From assembly GCA_015065425.1 (NCBI GenBank), contig SVQH01000009.1, positions 1 through 64,000 of the forward strand: a DNA stretch of 64,000 nucleotides, written 5' to 3'. Position 1 is the stretch's first letter; each line of letters starts with the position of its first letter. Positions 33,873 through 43,274 of this stretch are shown here, piece by piece. Both the position numbers and the translations under genes were made by a program. Origin of the DNA: Oscillospiraceae bacterium. GTDB taxonomy: Bacteria; Bacillota; Clostridia; Oscillospirales; Acutalibacteraceae. Below the pieces are notes generated by a model that made no database searches, was not told the origin of the DNA, and saw only the letters and a list, made by a program, of their open reading frames with translations.

Positions 33873-34880
33873 ATGAAAATTATTCTTGTTGGTGCAGGCT
33901 CTATAGGAGGCACAACTGCTACCATGCTTAAAGAAAAAGGTCATGATATTGAAATTATTGAAGCAAATCATGAAAGAGCAGAAAAGATAAGAACTGAAGG
34001 TATTACCCTTACAGGTGCACTCGGAGACCATAATCAGAAATTCACTGTTTATGAAAGTCCCTCTGAACTTACAGAACTTTATGATGTGTGTATTATTGCC
34101 ACAAAATATTTTGCTTTGGCTTCCGTTGCCGATGCAATGCTTCCCCATGTAAAAGCAAACGGTATTTTTATGTCCATGCAGAACGGTATCTGTACTAAGA
34201 TACTCTCCGATGTTGTCGGTGTTGAAAAGACTGCAGGCTGTATGATAGGATTCGGTGCTACAATGCTTCCCAACGGCGATGTAAATGTAACATCCGGCGG
34301 CGAACTTAAAATAGGCAGAGTAAACGGTGTCATTGATGACAAGATAAAAGAGCTCGGGGAAGTTTACAAGGCACTTCTTCCCACAAAGGTCGTAAATAAT
34401 ATTGATGCTCAGCTTTATTCAAAGCTTATCATCAATTCCTGCATAAACTCCATAGCAGCACTTACAGGCGAATGTGTCGGTGTGATGCTCACAGCGGATG
34501 CCGCAAAATCCATTTTCCTTCAGATTGCAAGAGAAGCAACTTATGTTTCAAAGAAAATGGGACTTAAGGTTCCTCCCTATGCTACAGTTCTTAATTATAA
34601 TCTTCTTCTCATTTCAAATGCAAATTGGTTCAATGCCATTGCAAAGCTTCTTGTAACCATAGTCGGTAAAAAATTCGGTGATGTCCGCCCCTCAACACTT
34701 CAGTCTCTTGACAGAGGAGAAAAGACTGAAATTGACATTTTTAACGGCTACATAGTAAAACAGGGTAAAGCCTACGGCGTTCCCACTCCCGTTAATGAGC
34801 AGATATACGATTTTATCAAAAAGATAGAAAACGGCGAAGCAAAATCATCAATGGATAATCTTAAAAAGATTAAATTCTAA
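33873..34880 (+). CDS. ketopantoate reductase family (ApbA/PanE) protein
   Basis: 335 aa from ATG 33873 behind GGAGGAAG. N-terminal Rossmann motif ILVGAGSIGG, and the C-terminal ketopantoate-reductase domain with KLIINSCINSIAALTGE and RPSTLQSLDRGEKTEIDIFNGYIVKQG, which carries the conserved Lys/Asn/Glu set of the family. Real PanE makes pantoate for CoA; no pan genes are nearby, so the substrate may differ. Confidence 0.85.
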   Translation: MKIILVGAGSIGGTTATMLKEKGHDIEIIEANHERAEKIRTEGITLTGALGDHNQKFTVYESPSELTELYDVCIIATKYFALASVADAMLPHVKANGIFMSMQNGICTKILSDVVGVEKTAGCMIGFGATMLPNGDVNVTSGGELKIGRVNGVIDDKIKELGEVYKALLPTKVVNNIDAQLYSKLIINSCINSIAALTGECVGVMLTADAAKSIFLQIAREATYVSKKMGLKVPPYATVLNYNLLLISNANWFNAIAKLLVTIVGKKFGDVRPSTLQSLDRGEKTEIDIFNGYIVKQGKAYGVPTPVNEQIYDFIKKIENGEAKSSMDNLKKIKF

Positions 34881-34886
34881 AAAAGT

Positions 34887-34918
34887 GACCGCATTAAACG
34901 AGATGTTTAGTGCGGTTA
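34887..34918 (+). terminator. probable terminator/hairpin
   Basis: 12-bp stem ACCGCATTAAAC/GTTTAGTGCGGT with one G-T pair. The following T run is weak (TATATGTTC). Confidence 0.5.
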
Positions 34919-34920
34919 TA

Positions 34921-35381
34921 TGTTCAGTCCGATTAAAGTAAATTTCGGAACACTCAATGAAACACCCTGCTGAGGTTATGAAAATTTCGGGCAATTTGAA
35001 ACTATGGTCGAAAAGGGAGATGTTTTGGCAGTTTTTTCGGGACACGACCATACAAATGCATTTGGTGTAAAGCATAAAGGAATCGATATTGTAAATTCCC
35101 TCAGTACAAGAAGTCAGAACGACCGTTTTTCTTCACAGTACGGGTACAGAATAATTGAAATTGACGAAAGGGATACTTCAAAATATGCCACTCGTGTTAT
35201 GCATTGGTATAGTTTGTTTACTGTAAAGGATATACTTGAACTTAAAAAAAACGGTGACATTTTCGGCAGTAAAACAGCCGCAGGCGTAACCTTCAGGGGA
35301 CTTATTCAAAGATTTTACACTAAAACCGGCAGAATCTTCTGCCGAATAGTTACAGGCAAAAAAAATACATATAAAGACTAA
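34921..35381 (+). pseudogene. decayed metallophosphoesterase (C-terminal remnant)
   Basis: The frame containing ATG 35004 can be read upstream as LNETPC-stop-GYENFGQFETMVEKGDVLAVFSGHDHTN, which lines up with LNEPITPCEENYGQLEALKKQGDVKAVVYGHDHTN of the intact enzyme at 30477. A TGA at 34971-34973 interrupts it and the N-terminal two thirds, with the first metal ligands, are missing. The remaining 125-residue open stretch keeps GHDHTN but cannot be an active enzyme. It has no promoter of its own. Confidence 0.8.
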
Positions 35382-35385
35382 AAAA

Positions 35386-35430
35386 AATTATCGGAACAAC
35401 GCACATAGGGTTGTTTCGATAATTTTTTTA
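35386..35430. terminator. Rho-independent terminator
   Basis: Long stem AATTATCGGAACAAC/TTGTTTCGATAATT with T7, A-rich opposite side; it separates the pseudogene and the convergent XRE gene. Confidence 0.8.
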
Positions 35431-35461
35431 GTCAGTGCCGTTTTAATTCCGAGATTATAAT

Positions 35462-35737
35462 TCATTTACGTATATCGGAAATAATCATTTGTATATGAGC
35501 TGCTGCCGTATTTGAAAGACCGCTGACATCAAGCTTGTATTCATTGCTTCTTCCTAAGAGATAATCGGTTGAAACCCCAAAGTAATCGGCAATTTTCACT
35601 AGCATATCTATAGACGGTTGGATATTGTTGTTTTCCCAGTTTGAAACTGTCTGCTTAGATACAGATAAGCGTTTTGCAAATTCTACCTGAGTTAATCCGT
35701 GAGCTGTTCTCAGTTCATTGATTCTGATATTAAGCAT
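35462..35737 (-). CDS. XRE-family transcriptional regulator
   Basis: 91 aa. The N-terminal helix-turn-helix is complete: RINELRTAHGLTQVEFAKRLSVSKQTVSNWENNNIQPSIDMLVKIADYFGVSTDYLLG. Start follows AAGGAGAAT. It is divergent from a small Cys-rich gene and a metalloprotein gene, with two palindromes between, so it probably represses both itself and them. The base composition of this block is more AT-rich than its surroundings. Confidence 0.92.
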   Translation of the reverse strand: MLNIRINELRTAHGLTQVEFAKRLSVSKQTVSNWENNNIQPSIDMLVKIADYFGVSTDYLLGRSNEYKLDVSGLSNTAAAHIQMIISDIRK

Positions 35738-35764
35738 AGAATATTCTCCTTGTATTGTCTATTA

Positions 35765-35781
35765 TTACAATACTATTGTAA
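35765..35781. promoter_or_regulatory. palindromic operator 1
   Basis: Perfect 8-bp arms TTACAATA and TATTGTAA around one central base, between the divergent XRE and small-protein genes. Shares the core ATACTAT with operator 2. Confidence 0.65.
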
Positions 35782-35790
35782 AAATATTTG

Positions 35791-35819
35791 TTGACAAAAT
35801 AAAAATACTATAGTATATT
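35791..35819 (+). promoter_or_regulatory. promoter with overlapping operator 2
   Basis: TTGACA (35791-35796), 17-bp spacer, TATATT (35814-35819). The perfect palindrome ATACTATAGTAT (35805-35816) covers the spacer end and the -10, so a bound XRE protein would block polymerase. Confidence 0.75.
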
Positions 35820-35884
35820 AATAATGGACAATCAAAATCAACTTGTTTTATTTCTAAATTAAGAATTTTCAGGAGGAAATGATA

Positions 35885-36052
35885 ATGAAAAATAACGAAA
35901 CAGCAAATAACAAGAATGTAAATATAGCTTATGCAAGTGGCAATTGTGTAACTTGCAGATATTTTGATTCTAAATATCATAACGGCTATTGTGACAGACA
36001 TAAATGTGACACTTCTCCCGGTTCATCCTGCAGCGATTACTGGGCAAAATAA
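35885..36052 (+). CDS. small Cys-rich protein, unknown function
   Basis: 55 aa, behind CAGGAGGAAATGATA. After a polar Asn-rich start it has six cysteines: C21 and C24 (CVTC), then C36 (GYCDRHKC), C41 and C49 (GSSCSDYW). The pattern of CxxC plus Cys/His suggests a small metal-binding knuckle. I do not recognise the family. It follows the operator-controlled promoter directly and precedes the HELCH protein, so it is probably the main product of the XRE-controlled unit. Confidence 0.75.
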   Translation: MKNNETANNKNVNIAYASGNCVTCRYFDSKYHNGYCDRHKCDTSPGSSCSDYWAK

Positions 36053-36085
36053 CATAATAAGACTTTGAAACAAGTTGGATTGTTT

Positions 36086-36808
36086 ATGCGTAAAGCATTG
36101 TGTAAGCAATGCTTTACAATTCTGTTGATTTTGAAAAAAGAGTTTAGTCTTTCTTTTTTACAGATTTATAATGTGATAAAAATATTCTGTAAATCAGTAA
36201 TTTATAATATTGATGAAATGCAGCCGGAAAAAGAATATGAACTTATTATATGTGACAGGTCACATAAGTATTATGACTTAATTTCAGTTAAAAATTATCC
36301 TCAGGTAATTGATATTGCTCCGATATATAAAAACAAAAAGGTATTTGAGTTTGCTCCGGTATTATTGTTGAATTTTGACGAACAGTCTATAAATTCCTGG
36401 TGTACTTTTCATGAGCTTTGTCATTTGTTTTCAATCGGGACTTATATAAAAACAGGAAATCGTATTATTCACCGTTTTGGTATTAATGAATATGTTTATG
36501 CCGTTAATGACAACGAATTAATATTGATTTTTAGTGATGAGCATAACGGAATGAATGAATTGATCAATGATTTTGTTGTATGGCGGATTATGCAGTTTGT
36601 TTATAAGGGGAATATTGAAGTAAAGTACAATTTAATTAGAAAACTGTTTTTTTATATAAAAAAATTCTGTAATGAAAATGTTTCGGTTGAAACATTTGTA
36701 AAGTGGTACTTTGAGGGTAAAACAGCTCAGACAAAGGATTTTTTATTAAATCAACGATTTGACAGCTATGAAGAACTGTATGTTTTTTTGAATAATAGTA
36801 ATTTTTAA
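36086..36808 (+). CDS. putative zinc metalloprotein (ImmA/IrrE-like HELCH motif)
   Basis: About 240 aa. The central motif FHELCHLFSIG is an HExxH-type zinc site in the setting seen in ImmA/IrrE-like peptidases that act with XRE repressors. A distal acidic residue candidate lies in the NELINDFVVWR segment. The rest is Phe/Ile/Lys-rich and unlike families I know. Start uncertain: ATG 36086 has no clear ribosome site, and a TTG at 36065 is possible. Unusually AT-rich. Its pairing with an XRE gene suggests it could cleave that regulator, by inference. Confidence 0.65.
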   Translation: MRKALCKQCFTILLILKKEFSLSFLQIYNVIKIFCKSVIYNIDEMQPEKEYELIICDRSHKYYDLISVKNYPQVIDIAPIYKNKKVFEFAPVLLLNFDEQSINSWCTFHELCHLFSIGTYIKTGNRIIHRFGINEYVYAVNDNELILIFSDEHNGMNELINDFVVWRIMQFVYKGNIEVKYNLIRKLFFYIKKFCNENVSVETFVKWYFEGKTAQTKDFLLNQRFDSYEELYVFLNNSNF

Positions 36809-36813
36809 AAAAG

Positions 36814-36866
36814 AAAAGCTGTATTGAATCATCATTTTTACAGGTGTTCAATACAGCTTTTTTTTG
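36814..36866. terminator. bidirectional terminator
   Basis: 15-bp stem AAAAGCTGTATTGAA/TTCAATACAGCTTTT with T8 on the plus strand and A6 on the other side. Between convergent genes. Confidence 0.9.
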
Positions 36867-36870
36867 TTTT

Positions 36871-37566
36871 TTACAAAGTTTTGAGTATTTCCGGATTTTT
36901 GTTTATGTTTATCTTTTTGAAATTATTGTTTACATCATAAAAATAGCAATCGCCGTCTTCGTTTCCGGCTACTGTGTAATACTCTCCGTCGTTTATACAG
37001 AAGCCGGCTCCGTTGTCACAGGCGATGCCTGAAATATTCTTTCCGATAATTGCCTGTTCAAAGGTCTGCCAGTATTCGCTCTGATAGTGCGGGCAGTTTA
37101 TATATGGGATGATATCAAGACCTTTTACGAATACAAACTGACCGTCTATACAGTCGTCATATCCTTCCCTGAACCAGCACATTGCCCCTGAGGAGGCTCC
37201 CGAAAGAACAGTTCCTTTTTCATAGGCTTCAAGTAAATATTTATCTGTGCCCGTAGTTTTCCATGTGTCCATTAAGAATTTAAGATTTCCGCCCTGAACG
37301 AAAATACCGTCAGCTTTTTGAATTTTTTCTTTAATAACATCTTCAGTCACATTCTCGTGTGTAAGAAAGAGAATATCCGTAGAACAGCCGAATTTTTCAA
37401 AGCAGAGCTTAACATCGTCATTTTCATCCATATTGTCAAAGCTTGCGGTAGGAATAATGAGAATAAGAGGAGCCTTTTTCCCTGTAAGAGAAATGATATG
37501 CTCCGTTACATTATCCATTTCACCGTTGTCAAATCTTCCGCCGCCGAGTGCTACTATTTTACCCAT
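36871..37566 (-). CDS. peptidase S51-family protein (dipeptidase E/cyanophycinase-like)
   Basis: 231 aa. MGKIVALGGGRFDNGEMD start, IIPTAS, FVQGGNLKFLMDTW and the Ser nucleophile elbow LSGASSGAMCWF are family hallmarks. S51 peptidases release Asp-containing dipeptides or act on related amides. ATG at 37566 is chosen because GAGGTG precedes it; a GTG three codons upstream is less likely. It follows the DUF554 gene by 10 bases. Confidence 0.85.
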   Translation of the reverse strand: MGKIVALGGGRFDNGEMDNVTEHIISLTGKKAPLILIIPTASFDNMDENDDVKLCFEKFGCSTDILFLTHENVTEDVIKEKIQKADGIFVQGGNLKFLMDTWKTTGTDKYLLEAYEKGTVLSGASSGAMCWFREGYDDCIDGQFVFVKGLDIIPYINCPHYQSEYWQTFEQAIIGKNISGIACDNGAGFCINDGEYYTVAGNEDGDCYFYDVNNNFKKININKNPEILKTL

Positions 37567-37576
37567 TGTTTTCACC

Positions 37577-38314
37577 TCATAAATAATATTGAATTACAGA
37601 ATAAATTATTGCAACAATAAGAGAAGGAAGCATATTTCCGACTCTGAATTTTTTCCCGAAGCAGATGTTTATTCCTACTGCAAAAATAAGTACATTTCCC
37701 ACAAGGGACATATCGGAAATTACAGTTCCCATTGAAAGAACAGGTTCTGCAAAACGGGACAGTGCAGTTATACTGCCCTGAAGAATGGCTATGGGGATAA
37801 ATGCAAATATACAGCCCTTGCCCAGTGTTGAAGCCATGATTATTACTATAAGAAAATCTAAAAGAGCCTTTGCAAACAATGTTGCGGGATTTCCTCCTAT
37901 ACCGTCTTCAATGGCACCTACCACAGCCATTGCACCGACACATATTATAAGGGAAGTGTTGACAAAAGCTCCCACAAAACCGCCGTCCTCCGTTGCATGG
38001 CATTTTATTTTTAGCCATTCTCCGAAACGGTCAAGCTTGTTTTCAATTTTTATCAGTTCACCTGCAAGGGTTCCGACAATGAGGGAAATTATCATCATAA
38101 GCGTTCCGTAAGTTTCCAGTGTGCCGCCGTTTCCTGTGCTGACTTTCAGAAGTCCCGAAAAAGCTCCTGCACCGCCTATAAAAATGACGGCTATACCTGC
38201 CGTTTTCATCAGAGAGTCTCTTATTTCAAGTTTTATTTTTTTTCCGAATAATATACCTATGATACTGCCTGCGATAACAGCGATAACATTTACAACAGTT
38301 CCGATTCCCGGCAT
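37577..38314 (-). CDS. DUF554-family integral membrane protein
   Basis: 245 aa with about seven hydrophobic segments: GTVVNVIAVIAGSIIGILFGK at the N-terminus, then GIAVIFIGGAGAF, LMMIISLIVGTLAG, LIICVGAMAVVGAI, LDFLIVIIMASTLG, a Gln/Ser loop and ILIFAVGINIC. This is the YdfK/DUF554 pattern; the function is not known. Directly upstream of the S51 peptidase on the same strand. Confidence 0.85.
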   Translation of the reverse strand: MPGIGTVVNVIAVIAGSIIGILFGKKIKLEIRDSLMKTAGIAVIFIGGAGAFSGLLKVSTGNGGTLETYGTLMMIISLIVGTLAGELIKIENKLDRFGEWLKIKCHATEDGGFVGAFVNTSLIICVGAMAVVGAIEDGIGGNPATLFAKALLDFLIVIIMASTLGKGCIFAFIPIAILQGSITALSRFAEPVLSMGTVISDMSLVGNVLIFAVGINICFGKKFRVGNMLPSLIVAIIYSVIQYYL

Positions 38315-38407
38315 TTTATCTTTCCTCTTTCCCGCTTTTAATGGATATTAATGAATATATCACAAAAAAATTTACTATTCAACATAAATAAATAAAAGAT
38401 TACACAA

Positions 38408-38436
38408 TTGACTATATTTTTTTATTGTGCTATTAT
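38408..38436 (+). promoter_or_regulatory. SigA-type promoter of guaB
   Basis: TTGACT (38408-38413), 17-bp spacer, TATTAT (38431-38436), 36 bases before the start. Confidence 0.75.
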
Positions 38437-38472
38437 TATATGAAAAGCAAGGATAAAAAGGAGAGATTTTTT

Positions 38473-39978
38473 ATGGCATTTTATTACAGCGAACCTTCAC
38501 ATACCTTCAGTGAATATCTTCTTGTTCCGGGATATACAGGCGAAAACTGCGTTCCCTCCAATGTTTCACTGAAAACTCCTCTTGTAAAGTTCAAAAAGGG
38601 CGAAGAACCCGCAATTTCACTTAACATCCCCATGATATCTGCTATCATGCAGTCCGTATCAAATGATACACTGGCAATAGCACTGGCAAAAGAGGGCGGA
38701 ATGTCCTTCATTTACGGTTCTCAGTCCATTGAAGATGAAGCTGCTATGGTAGCAAGAGTCAAGAATTATAAGGCAGGCTTTGTTGTAAGTGCATCAAACC
38801 TTACTCCCGACCATACTCTCCAGGATGTTATAGAGCTTAAAGAACTCAACGGTTTTTCAACTGTTGCAATTACTGATGACGGTTCAGCCAACGGTAAGCT
38901 GCTCGGTATTGTTACCAGCCGCGACTACAGAGTAAGCCGTATGAGCCCCGAGCTTAAGGTGTCTGAGTTTATGACTCCCGTTGAAAATCTCATTGTGGCT
39001 CCTGCTGAGACTACTCTTAAGGAAGCCAATGATATAATCTGGGATAACAAGCTCAATTCGCTTCCCATTGTTGACAAAAAGGGCAATCTTATGTATTTCG
39101 TATTCCGCAAGGACTATGCACAGCATAAGAGTAATCCCAATGAACTTCTTGATAATGATAAGAGATATATGGTGGGTGCAGGTATCAATACCCGTGACTT
39201 TGCTGAGCGTGTTCCCGCTCTTGTGGAAGCAGGTGCTGATGTACTTTGTATTGACTCATCCGAAGGATATTCCTGTTGGCAGGCAAATACAATTAAGTTC
39301 ATCCGTGAAAAATACGGCGATACCGTAAAAGTAGGTGCAGGTAACGTTGTTGACAGAGAAGGCTTCCTTTTCCTTGCCGAAGCAGGAGCAGACTTCATTA
39401 AAGTCGGCATCGGCGGCGGTTCAATCTGTATCACCCGTGAAACAAAGGGTATAGGCAGAGGACAGGCCACTGCTCTCATTGATGTTGTCAATGCAAGAAA
39501 TGAATATTTTGAAAAGACAGGTGTTTACATTCCTGTCTGCTCCGACGGCGGTATAGTTCACGATTATCACATTACGCTCGCTCTTGCCATGGGTGCAGAC
39601 TTCGTAATGCTCGGCAGATACTTCGCAAGATTCGACGAAAGCCCCACAAACAAGCTTATGGTAAACGGTGCTTATGTTAAGGAATACTGGGGAGAAGGCT
39701 CCAACAGAGCAAGAAACTGGCAGAGATATGATCTCGGCGGCAGTACAAAGCTTTCATTTGAAGAAGGCGTTGACTCTTATGTTACTTATGCAGGTCCTCT
39801 TCATGATAATGTTGAAAAGAGCCTTTACAAAGTAAAGTCAACCATGTGCAACTGCGGTGCACTCTCAATCCCTGAACTTCAGGATAAAGCAAAACTCACA
39901 CTTGTTTCATCTGTAAGTATAGTAGAAGGCGGTTATCACGATGTAACCCTTCGCACAACTTCAAATTCAAGAACCTGA
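38473..39978 (+). CDS. guaB: IMP dehydrogenase
   Basis: 501 aa from ATG 38473, behind AAAAGGAGAG; upstream in-frame ATGs overlap the promoter. It has the (beta/alpha)8 barrel with an inserted CBS pair (about 100-225). The catalytic Cys loop is [12 protein letters not shown], the NAD region [12 protein letters not shown], the IMP phosphate site CSDGGI and [15 protein letters not shown], and the flap [13 protein letters not shown]. It oxidises IMP to XMP, the committing step of GMP synthesis. It stands alone with its own promoter and terminator. Confidence 0.93.
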   Translation: MAFYYSEPSHTFSEYLLVPGYTGENCVPSNVSLKTPLVKFKKGEEPAISLNIPMISAIMQSVSNDTLAIALAKEGGMSFIYGSQSIEDEAAMVARVKNYKAGFVVSASNLTPDHTLQDVIELKELNGFSTVAITDDGSANGKLLGIVTSRDYRVSRMSPELKVSEFMTPVENLIVAPAETTLKEANDIIWDNKLNSLPIVDKKGNLMYFVFRKDYAQHKSNPNELLDNDKRYMVGAGINTRDFAERVPALVEAGADVLCIDSSEGYSCWQANTIKFIREKYGDTVKVGAGNVVDREGFLFLAEAGADFIKVGIGGGSICITRETKGIGRGQATALIDVVNARNEYFEKTGVYIPVCSDGGIVHDYHITLALAMGADFVMLGRYFARFDESPTNKLMVNGAYVKEYWGEGSNRARNWQRYDLGGSTKLSFEEGVDSYVTYAGPLHDNVEKSLYKVKSTMCNCGALSIPELQDKAKLTLVSSVSIVEGGYHDVTLRTTSNSRT

Positions 39979-39992
39979 TACAAGTATAACTA

Positions 39993-40027
39993 AAGACGAT
40001 GTGGCATTATCTCACATCGTCTTTTTA
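39993..40027 (+). terminator. Rho-independent terminator of guaB
   Basis: 11-bp stem AAGACGATGTG/CACATCGTCTT, 9-base loop, T-rich tail. Confidence 0.9.
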
Positions 40028-40089
40028 TCGTTATAAAATTAATAATATCAATTTAATTTGTAAAGTCTTGCCGCGAAAATCAACAATGC

Positions 40090-40284
40090 TTATTTTTCAT
40101 ACGGCAGAATATTGCTTGTAAGACCGAGAATATAATCGGTTGATGTATTGTAAAGTTTCGCAAGGCGAATCAGAATATCAGTCGGTATATCACGCAAACC
40201 CCGTTCATATCGACTGTATTGAGGTTGCTTCATTTGCAGATATTCGGCAACATAACGTTGTGAAAAATCCTGTGCAAGTGACAA
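40090..40284 (-). CDS. small XRE-type HTH protein, possibly 5'-truncated
   Basis: 64 aa with helices 2-5 of an XRE domain: DFSQRYVAEYLQMKQPQYSRYERGLRDIPTDILIRLAKLYNTSTDYILGLT. The usual start with helix 1 (ATG plus LRxLRE) is missing: the only in-frame start is TTG 40284, and reading further upstream (QLRT) hits a stop within a few codons. The plus strand at the same place reads a short Cys tail (SPCRRCY) ending 40334, as if two gene ends were joined. Active gene with a TTG start or a fragment cannot be separated. Confidence 0.6.
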   Translation of the reverse strand: MSLAQDFSQRYVAEYLQMKQPQYSRYERGLRDIPTDILIRLAKLYNTSTDYILGLTSNILPYEK

Positions 40285-40363
40285 AGTCCGAAGCTGTCAG
40301 ACAAGGCTTTAGTCCTTGCAGAAGGTGCTATTAAATTAAAATTATTTTATAATTACATAAAAA

Positions 40364-40408
40364 AGTTGTATCTGCCATCAACCTGATGTCCGATACAACT
40401 CTTGTTTT
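40364..40408. terminator. bidirectional terminator (proC side)
   Basis: 9-bp stem AGTTGTATC/GATACAACT with T-rich runs on both strands; it ends the proBAC operon on the minus strand. Confidence 0.75.
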
Positions 40409-40423
40409 TTTGAGAAAATATAT

Positions 40424-41224
40424 TTATTTTAACTCAAGTGTTCTCTTATAAGCCGCTGTTACTGCGTTCATAACCGCACTTCTGAATGCACCGTCTTCAA
40501 GGGCGTGAACACCTGCTATTGTCGTACCTCCGGGGGAGCAGACGGCATCTTTAAGTGCTCCCGGGTGTTTTCCCGATTGAAGCACCATATCGGCAGAGCC
40601 GGAAAGCATTTTTGCAGCATACATCATTGCCTTGTCTCTCGGAATTCCGCATTCAACGGCACCGTCGGCAAGAGCCTCTATGAACATATAGCAAAATGCG
40701 GGACCGCAGCCTGAAACAGCACTTGCCGCATCAATTTTGTTTTCATCAATCTTGTCAAGAAGCCCTGCTCCCGACATCGTCTTTACAAAGAAATCTACCT
40801 GATTATCCGTAACGAGTTCATTGCTGCAATAAAGAATTACACCTTCCCCGATAGAAGCAGGGGTGTTAGGCATGATTCTTATAACAGGCATTTCTTTGCC
40901 CGAAAGAGTACAGAGCTTTTCAATGGATGTGCCTGCCGCCATAGAAACGAGAATGGGAGAAGCAGTACCGAAAAGGGGAGCTATGTCAGTGAAAAGTTCA
41001 CCGAGCATCTGCGGTTTTACACCGATAAAAACATATTCACTTTCAGTCACTGTTGCTTCAAGGCTGACACTTTCTACATTCTGATATTTTAATGAGTATT
41101 CAGTAGCTTTATCTTTCATAACATCAAAGACAGCTATTTTCATTGAAGGATTATTTTTTGCAGCGGCAGTGAGCAATGCACCGCCCATATTACCCGCACC
41201 TATGAAACCGAATTTATATGTCAT
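40424..41224 (-). CDS. proC: pyrroline-5-carboxylate reductase
   Basis: 266 aa. N-terminal GFIGAGNMGGALL Rossmann motif, middle PVIRIMPNTPASIGEG, and the C-terminal substrate domain ASAVSGCGPAFCYMFIEALADGAVECGI with CSPGGTTIAG. It reduces pyrroline-5-carboxylate to proline. Last gene of proB-proA-proC, 11 bases after proA. Confidence 0.96.
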   Translation of the reverse strand: MTYKFGFIGAGNMGGALLTAAAKNNPSMKIAVFDVMKDKATEYSLKYQNVESVSLEATVTESEYVFIGVKPQMLGELFTDIAPLFGTASPILVSMAAGTSIEKLCTLSGKEMPVIRIMPNTPASIGEGVILYCSNELVTDNQVDFFVKTMSGAGLLDKIDENKIDAASAVSGCGPAFCYMFIEALADGAVECGIPRDKAMMYAAKMLSGSADMVLQSGKHPGALKDAVCSPGGTTIAGVHALEDGAFRSAVMNAVTAAYKRTLELK

Positions 41225-41235
41225 GTTTTCTCTCC

Positions 41236-42492
41236 TTATCTTATCTGACCGTCACCGGAGATAATATATTTATAAGTCGTAAGCTCCTTAAGTCCCATGG
41301 GGCCTCTTGCGTGTAATTTCTGTGTTGAAATACCGATTTCACAACCGAGCCCGAATTCACCGCCGTCGGTAAATCTTGTGGATGCATTGTGATAAACAGA
41401 GGATGAATCAATCAATGCTGTGAAAAGAGCCGCATTTTCCTTGTTTTCGGTGATTATGCAATCCGAGTGCTTTGTGGAATGAGCACCTATGTGGTCAATG
41501 GCTTCAGAAACATCATTTACAACCTTTACTGCAAGAATGTAATCAAGGAATTCAGTGTCAAAATCATTTTCACTCGCTGTTTTTCCTTCGATAATTTCAC
41601 TGCAGTACGAGTCAAGGCGAAGTTCAACAGGTGTAAGTCCTGCTTCTTTTCTCTCAGTTACAAGTTTTTCTTTCAGAAGCGGAAGAAATTCCTTTGCAAG
41701 CTCCTTGTTGACTAAAACTACTTCACAGGCGTTGCATACGGAGGGACGGCTGGTTTTTGCGTTGTTTATTATATTAACAGCTTTTGTAAGGTCCGCAGAT
41801 TCATCAACATATATGTGGCATATTCCCGTACCTGTCTGAATGCAGGGGACCTTCGCGTTTGCAACACAGGCAGAAATAAGTCCTGCTCCGCCTCTCGGAA
41901 TGAGAAGGTCAACATATTCCACAGCAGTCATCAGTTCATTTGCACTTTCCCTTGACGTGTCCTGAATAAGATTTATAAGGTTTTCGGGAAGTCCTACCTT
42001 TTCAAGTCCTTTTCTCATAGCAGTTGTAATTGCATTGGAGGAACGGAAAGCCTCTTTTCCCGAACGGAGTACCGATACATTACCGCTTTTAAGAGAAAGA
42101 GCTGCCGCATCGGATGTAACATTCGGACGGGATTCATATATCATTGCAACAACACCCATGGGAACGGCAGTTTTTCTTATAATGATACCGTTGGGACGGG
42201 TTACCGTATCGAGTATTTCACCAACGGGGTCAGGCAGCTTTACAACATCTCTTATTCCGTCTGCCATGCCCTTTATTCTCTCGGGAGTAAGTCTTAATCT
42301 GTCAATCATGACAGAACTTATCTTGTTCTTTGCCGCTTCAATATCAAGGGCATTTTCGGTAAGAATAAATTCTGCATTTGCTTCAAGGGCATCAGCCATT
42401 GAAAGAAGTGCTTCATTTTTTTGTTCCGTTGTCAGCGTAAGTATTGTTTTTACCGCTGCTTTTGCAGATTTTAATATATCCTGAGTGGTCAT
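41236..42492 (-). CDS. proA: gamma-glutamyl phosphate reductase
   Basis: 418 aa. The aldehyde-dehydrogenase-type fold is shown by [30 protein letters not shown] and the catalytic Cys segment [15 protein letters not shown]; the end [30 protein letters not shown] is diagnostic. It makes glutamate-5-semialdehyde. One base after proB. Confidence 0.96.
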   Translation of the reverse strand: MTTQDILKSAKAAVKTILTLTTEQKNEALLSMADALEANAEFILTENALDIEAAKNKISSVMIDRLRLTPERIKGMADGIRDVVKLPDPVGEILDTVTRPNGIIIRKTAVPMGVVAMIYESRPNVTSDAAALSLKSGNVSVLRSGKEAFRSSNAITTAMRKGLEKVGLPENLINLIQDTSRESANELMTAVEYVDLLIPRGGAGLISACVANAKVPCIQTGTGICHIYVDESADLTKAVNIINNAKTSRPSVCNACEVVLVNKELAKEFLPLLKEKLVTERKEAGLTPVELRLDSYCSEIIEGKTASENDFDTEFLDYILAVKVVNDVSEAIDHIGAHSTKHSDCIITENKENAALFTALIDSSSVYHNASTRFTDGGEFGLGCEIGISTQKLHARGPMGLKELTTYKYIISGDGQIR

Positions 42493-42493
42493 A

Positions 42494-43264
42494 TCATTTC
42501 ACCTTCGCAATAAATCTTGTTCCGACTCTTTTTCCGTCGGCAATATCATAAAGTATGTAAGGATTCTGTCCGTTTGTGATTATCATATCTGTTCCGCTTC
42601 CGGTACAGATTTCTGCTGCGTGAAGCTTTGTTCTCATACCACCTGTGCCGAGAGAAGAGCCGGCATCACCGCCGAGTGCCATAATTTCGGGGGTAAGCTC
42701 CTTTATTTCGGAAATAAGGAAAGCCGTGGGGTCCTTATGAGGGTCAGCAGTATAAAGCCCGTCAATGTCGGACATGAGAACAAGCAGGTCTGCATTGATG
42801 CTCTCTGCAACGAATGCAGAAAGAGTATCGTTGTCACCAACACTTATTTCTTCTGTGGCAACCGTGTCATTTTCATTGATGATGGGAAGCACATCAAGCT
42901 CCAGAAGACGCATCATTGTATTTGTAAAATTGGAATGTCTCTCATCATTTTTGAAATCACTGCCCGTAAGAAGTATCTGTGCTACGGTATGATTATATTC
43001 AGAAAACAGTTTGTCATAAGTATACATCAGCTCACACTGACCCACAGCCGCTGCCGCCTGCTTTGTGGGAATATCCGACGGCTTACCTTTAAGGGAAAGT
43101 TTTCCTGCTCCCATGCCTATTGCACCCGAGGAAACAAGAATAACCTCATGACCGCTGTTTTTAAGGTCACTCATGACCTTGACGAGTTCTTCCACTCTTC
43201 GTATATTAAGTCTGCCTGTAGAATGGGCAAGTGTTGATGTTCCTACTTTTATAACGATTCTCAT
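42494..43264 (-). CDS. proB: glutamate 5-kinase (short form without PUA domain)
   Basis: 256 aa amino-acid kinase: [40 protein letters not shown]-like [12 protein letters not shown] and [17 protein letters not shown]. It phosphorylates glutamate to start proline synthesis. The roughly 100-residue C-terminal PUA domain of E. coli ProB is absent, as in several Firmicutes. The Shine-Dalgarno AAAGGA lies about 30 bases upstream of ATG with a 14-base hairpin (43275-43288) between them. Confidence 0.95.
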   Translation of the reverse strand: MRIVIKVGTSTLAHSTGRLNIRRVEELVKVMSDLKNSGHEVILVSSGAIGMGAGKLSLKGKPSDIPTKQAAAAVGQCELMYTYDKLFSEYNHTVAQILLTGSDFKNDERHSNFTNTMMRLLELDVLPIINENDTVATEEISVGDNDTLSAFVAESINADLLVLMSDIDGLYTADPHKDPTAFLISEIKELTPEIMALGGDAGSSLGTGGMRTKLHAAEICTGSGTDMIITNGQNPYILYDIADGKRVGTRFIAKVK

Positions 43265-43274
43265 AATATGACTG

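Noticed and set aside
35462-36808. Prophage or integrative element
   Set aside because: No integrase, terminase, structural or conjugation gene and no att-like direct repeats were seen; just a three-gene cassette is supported.
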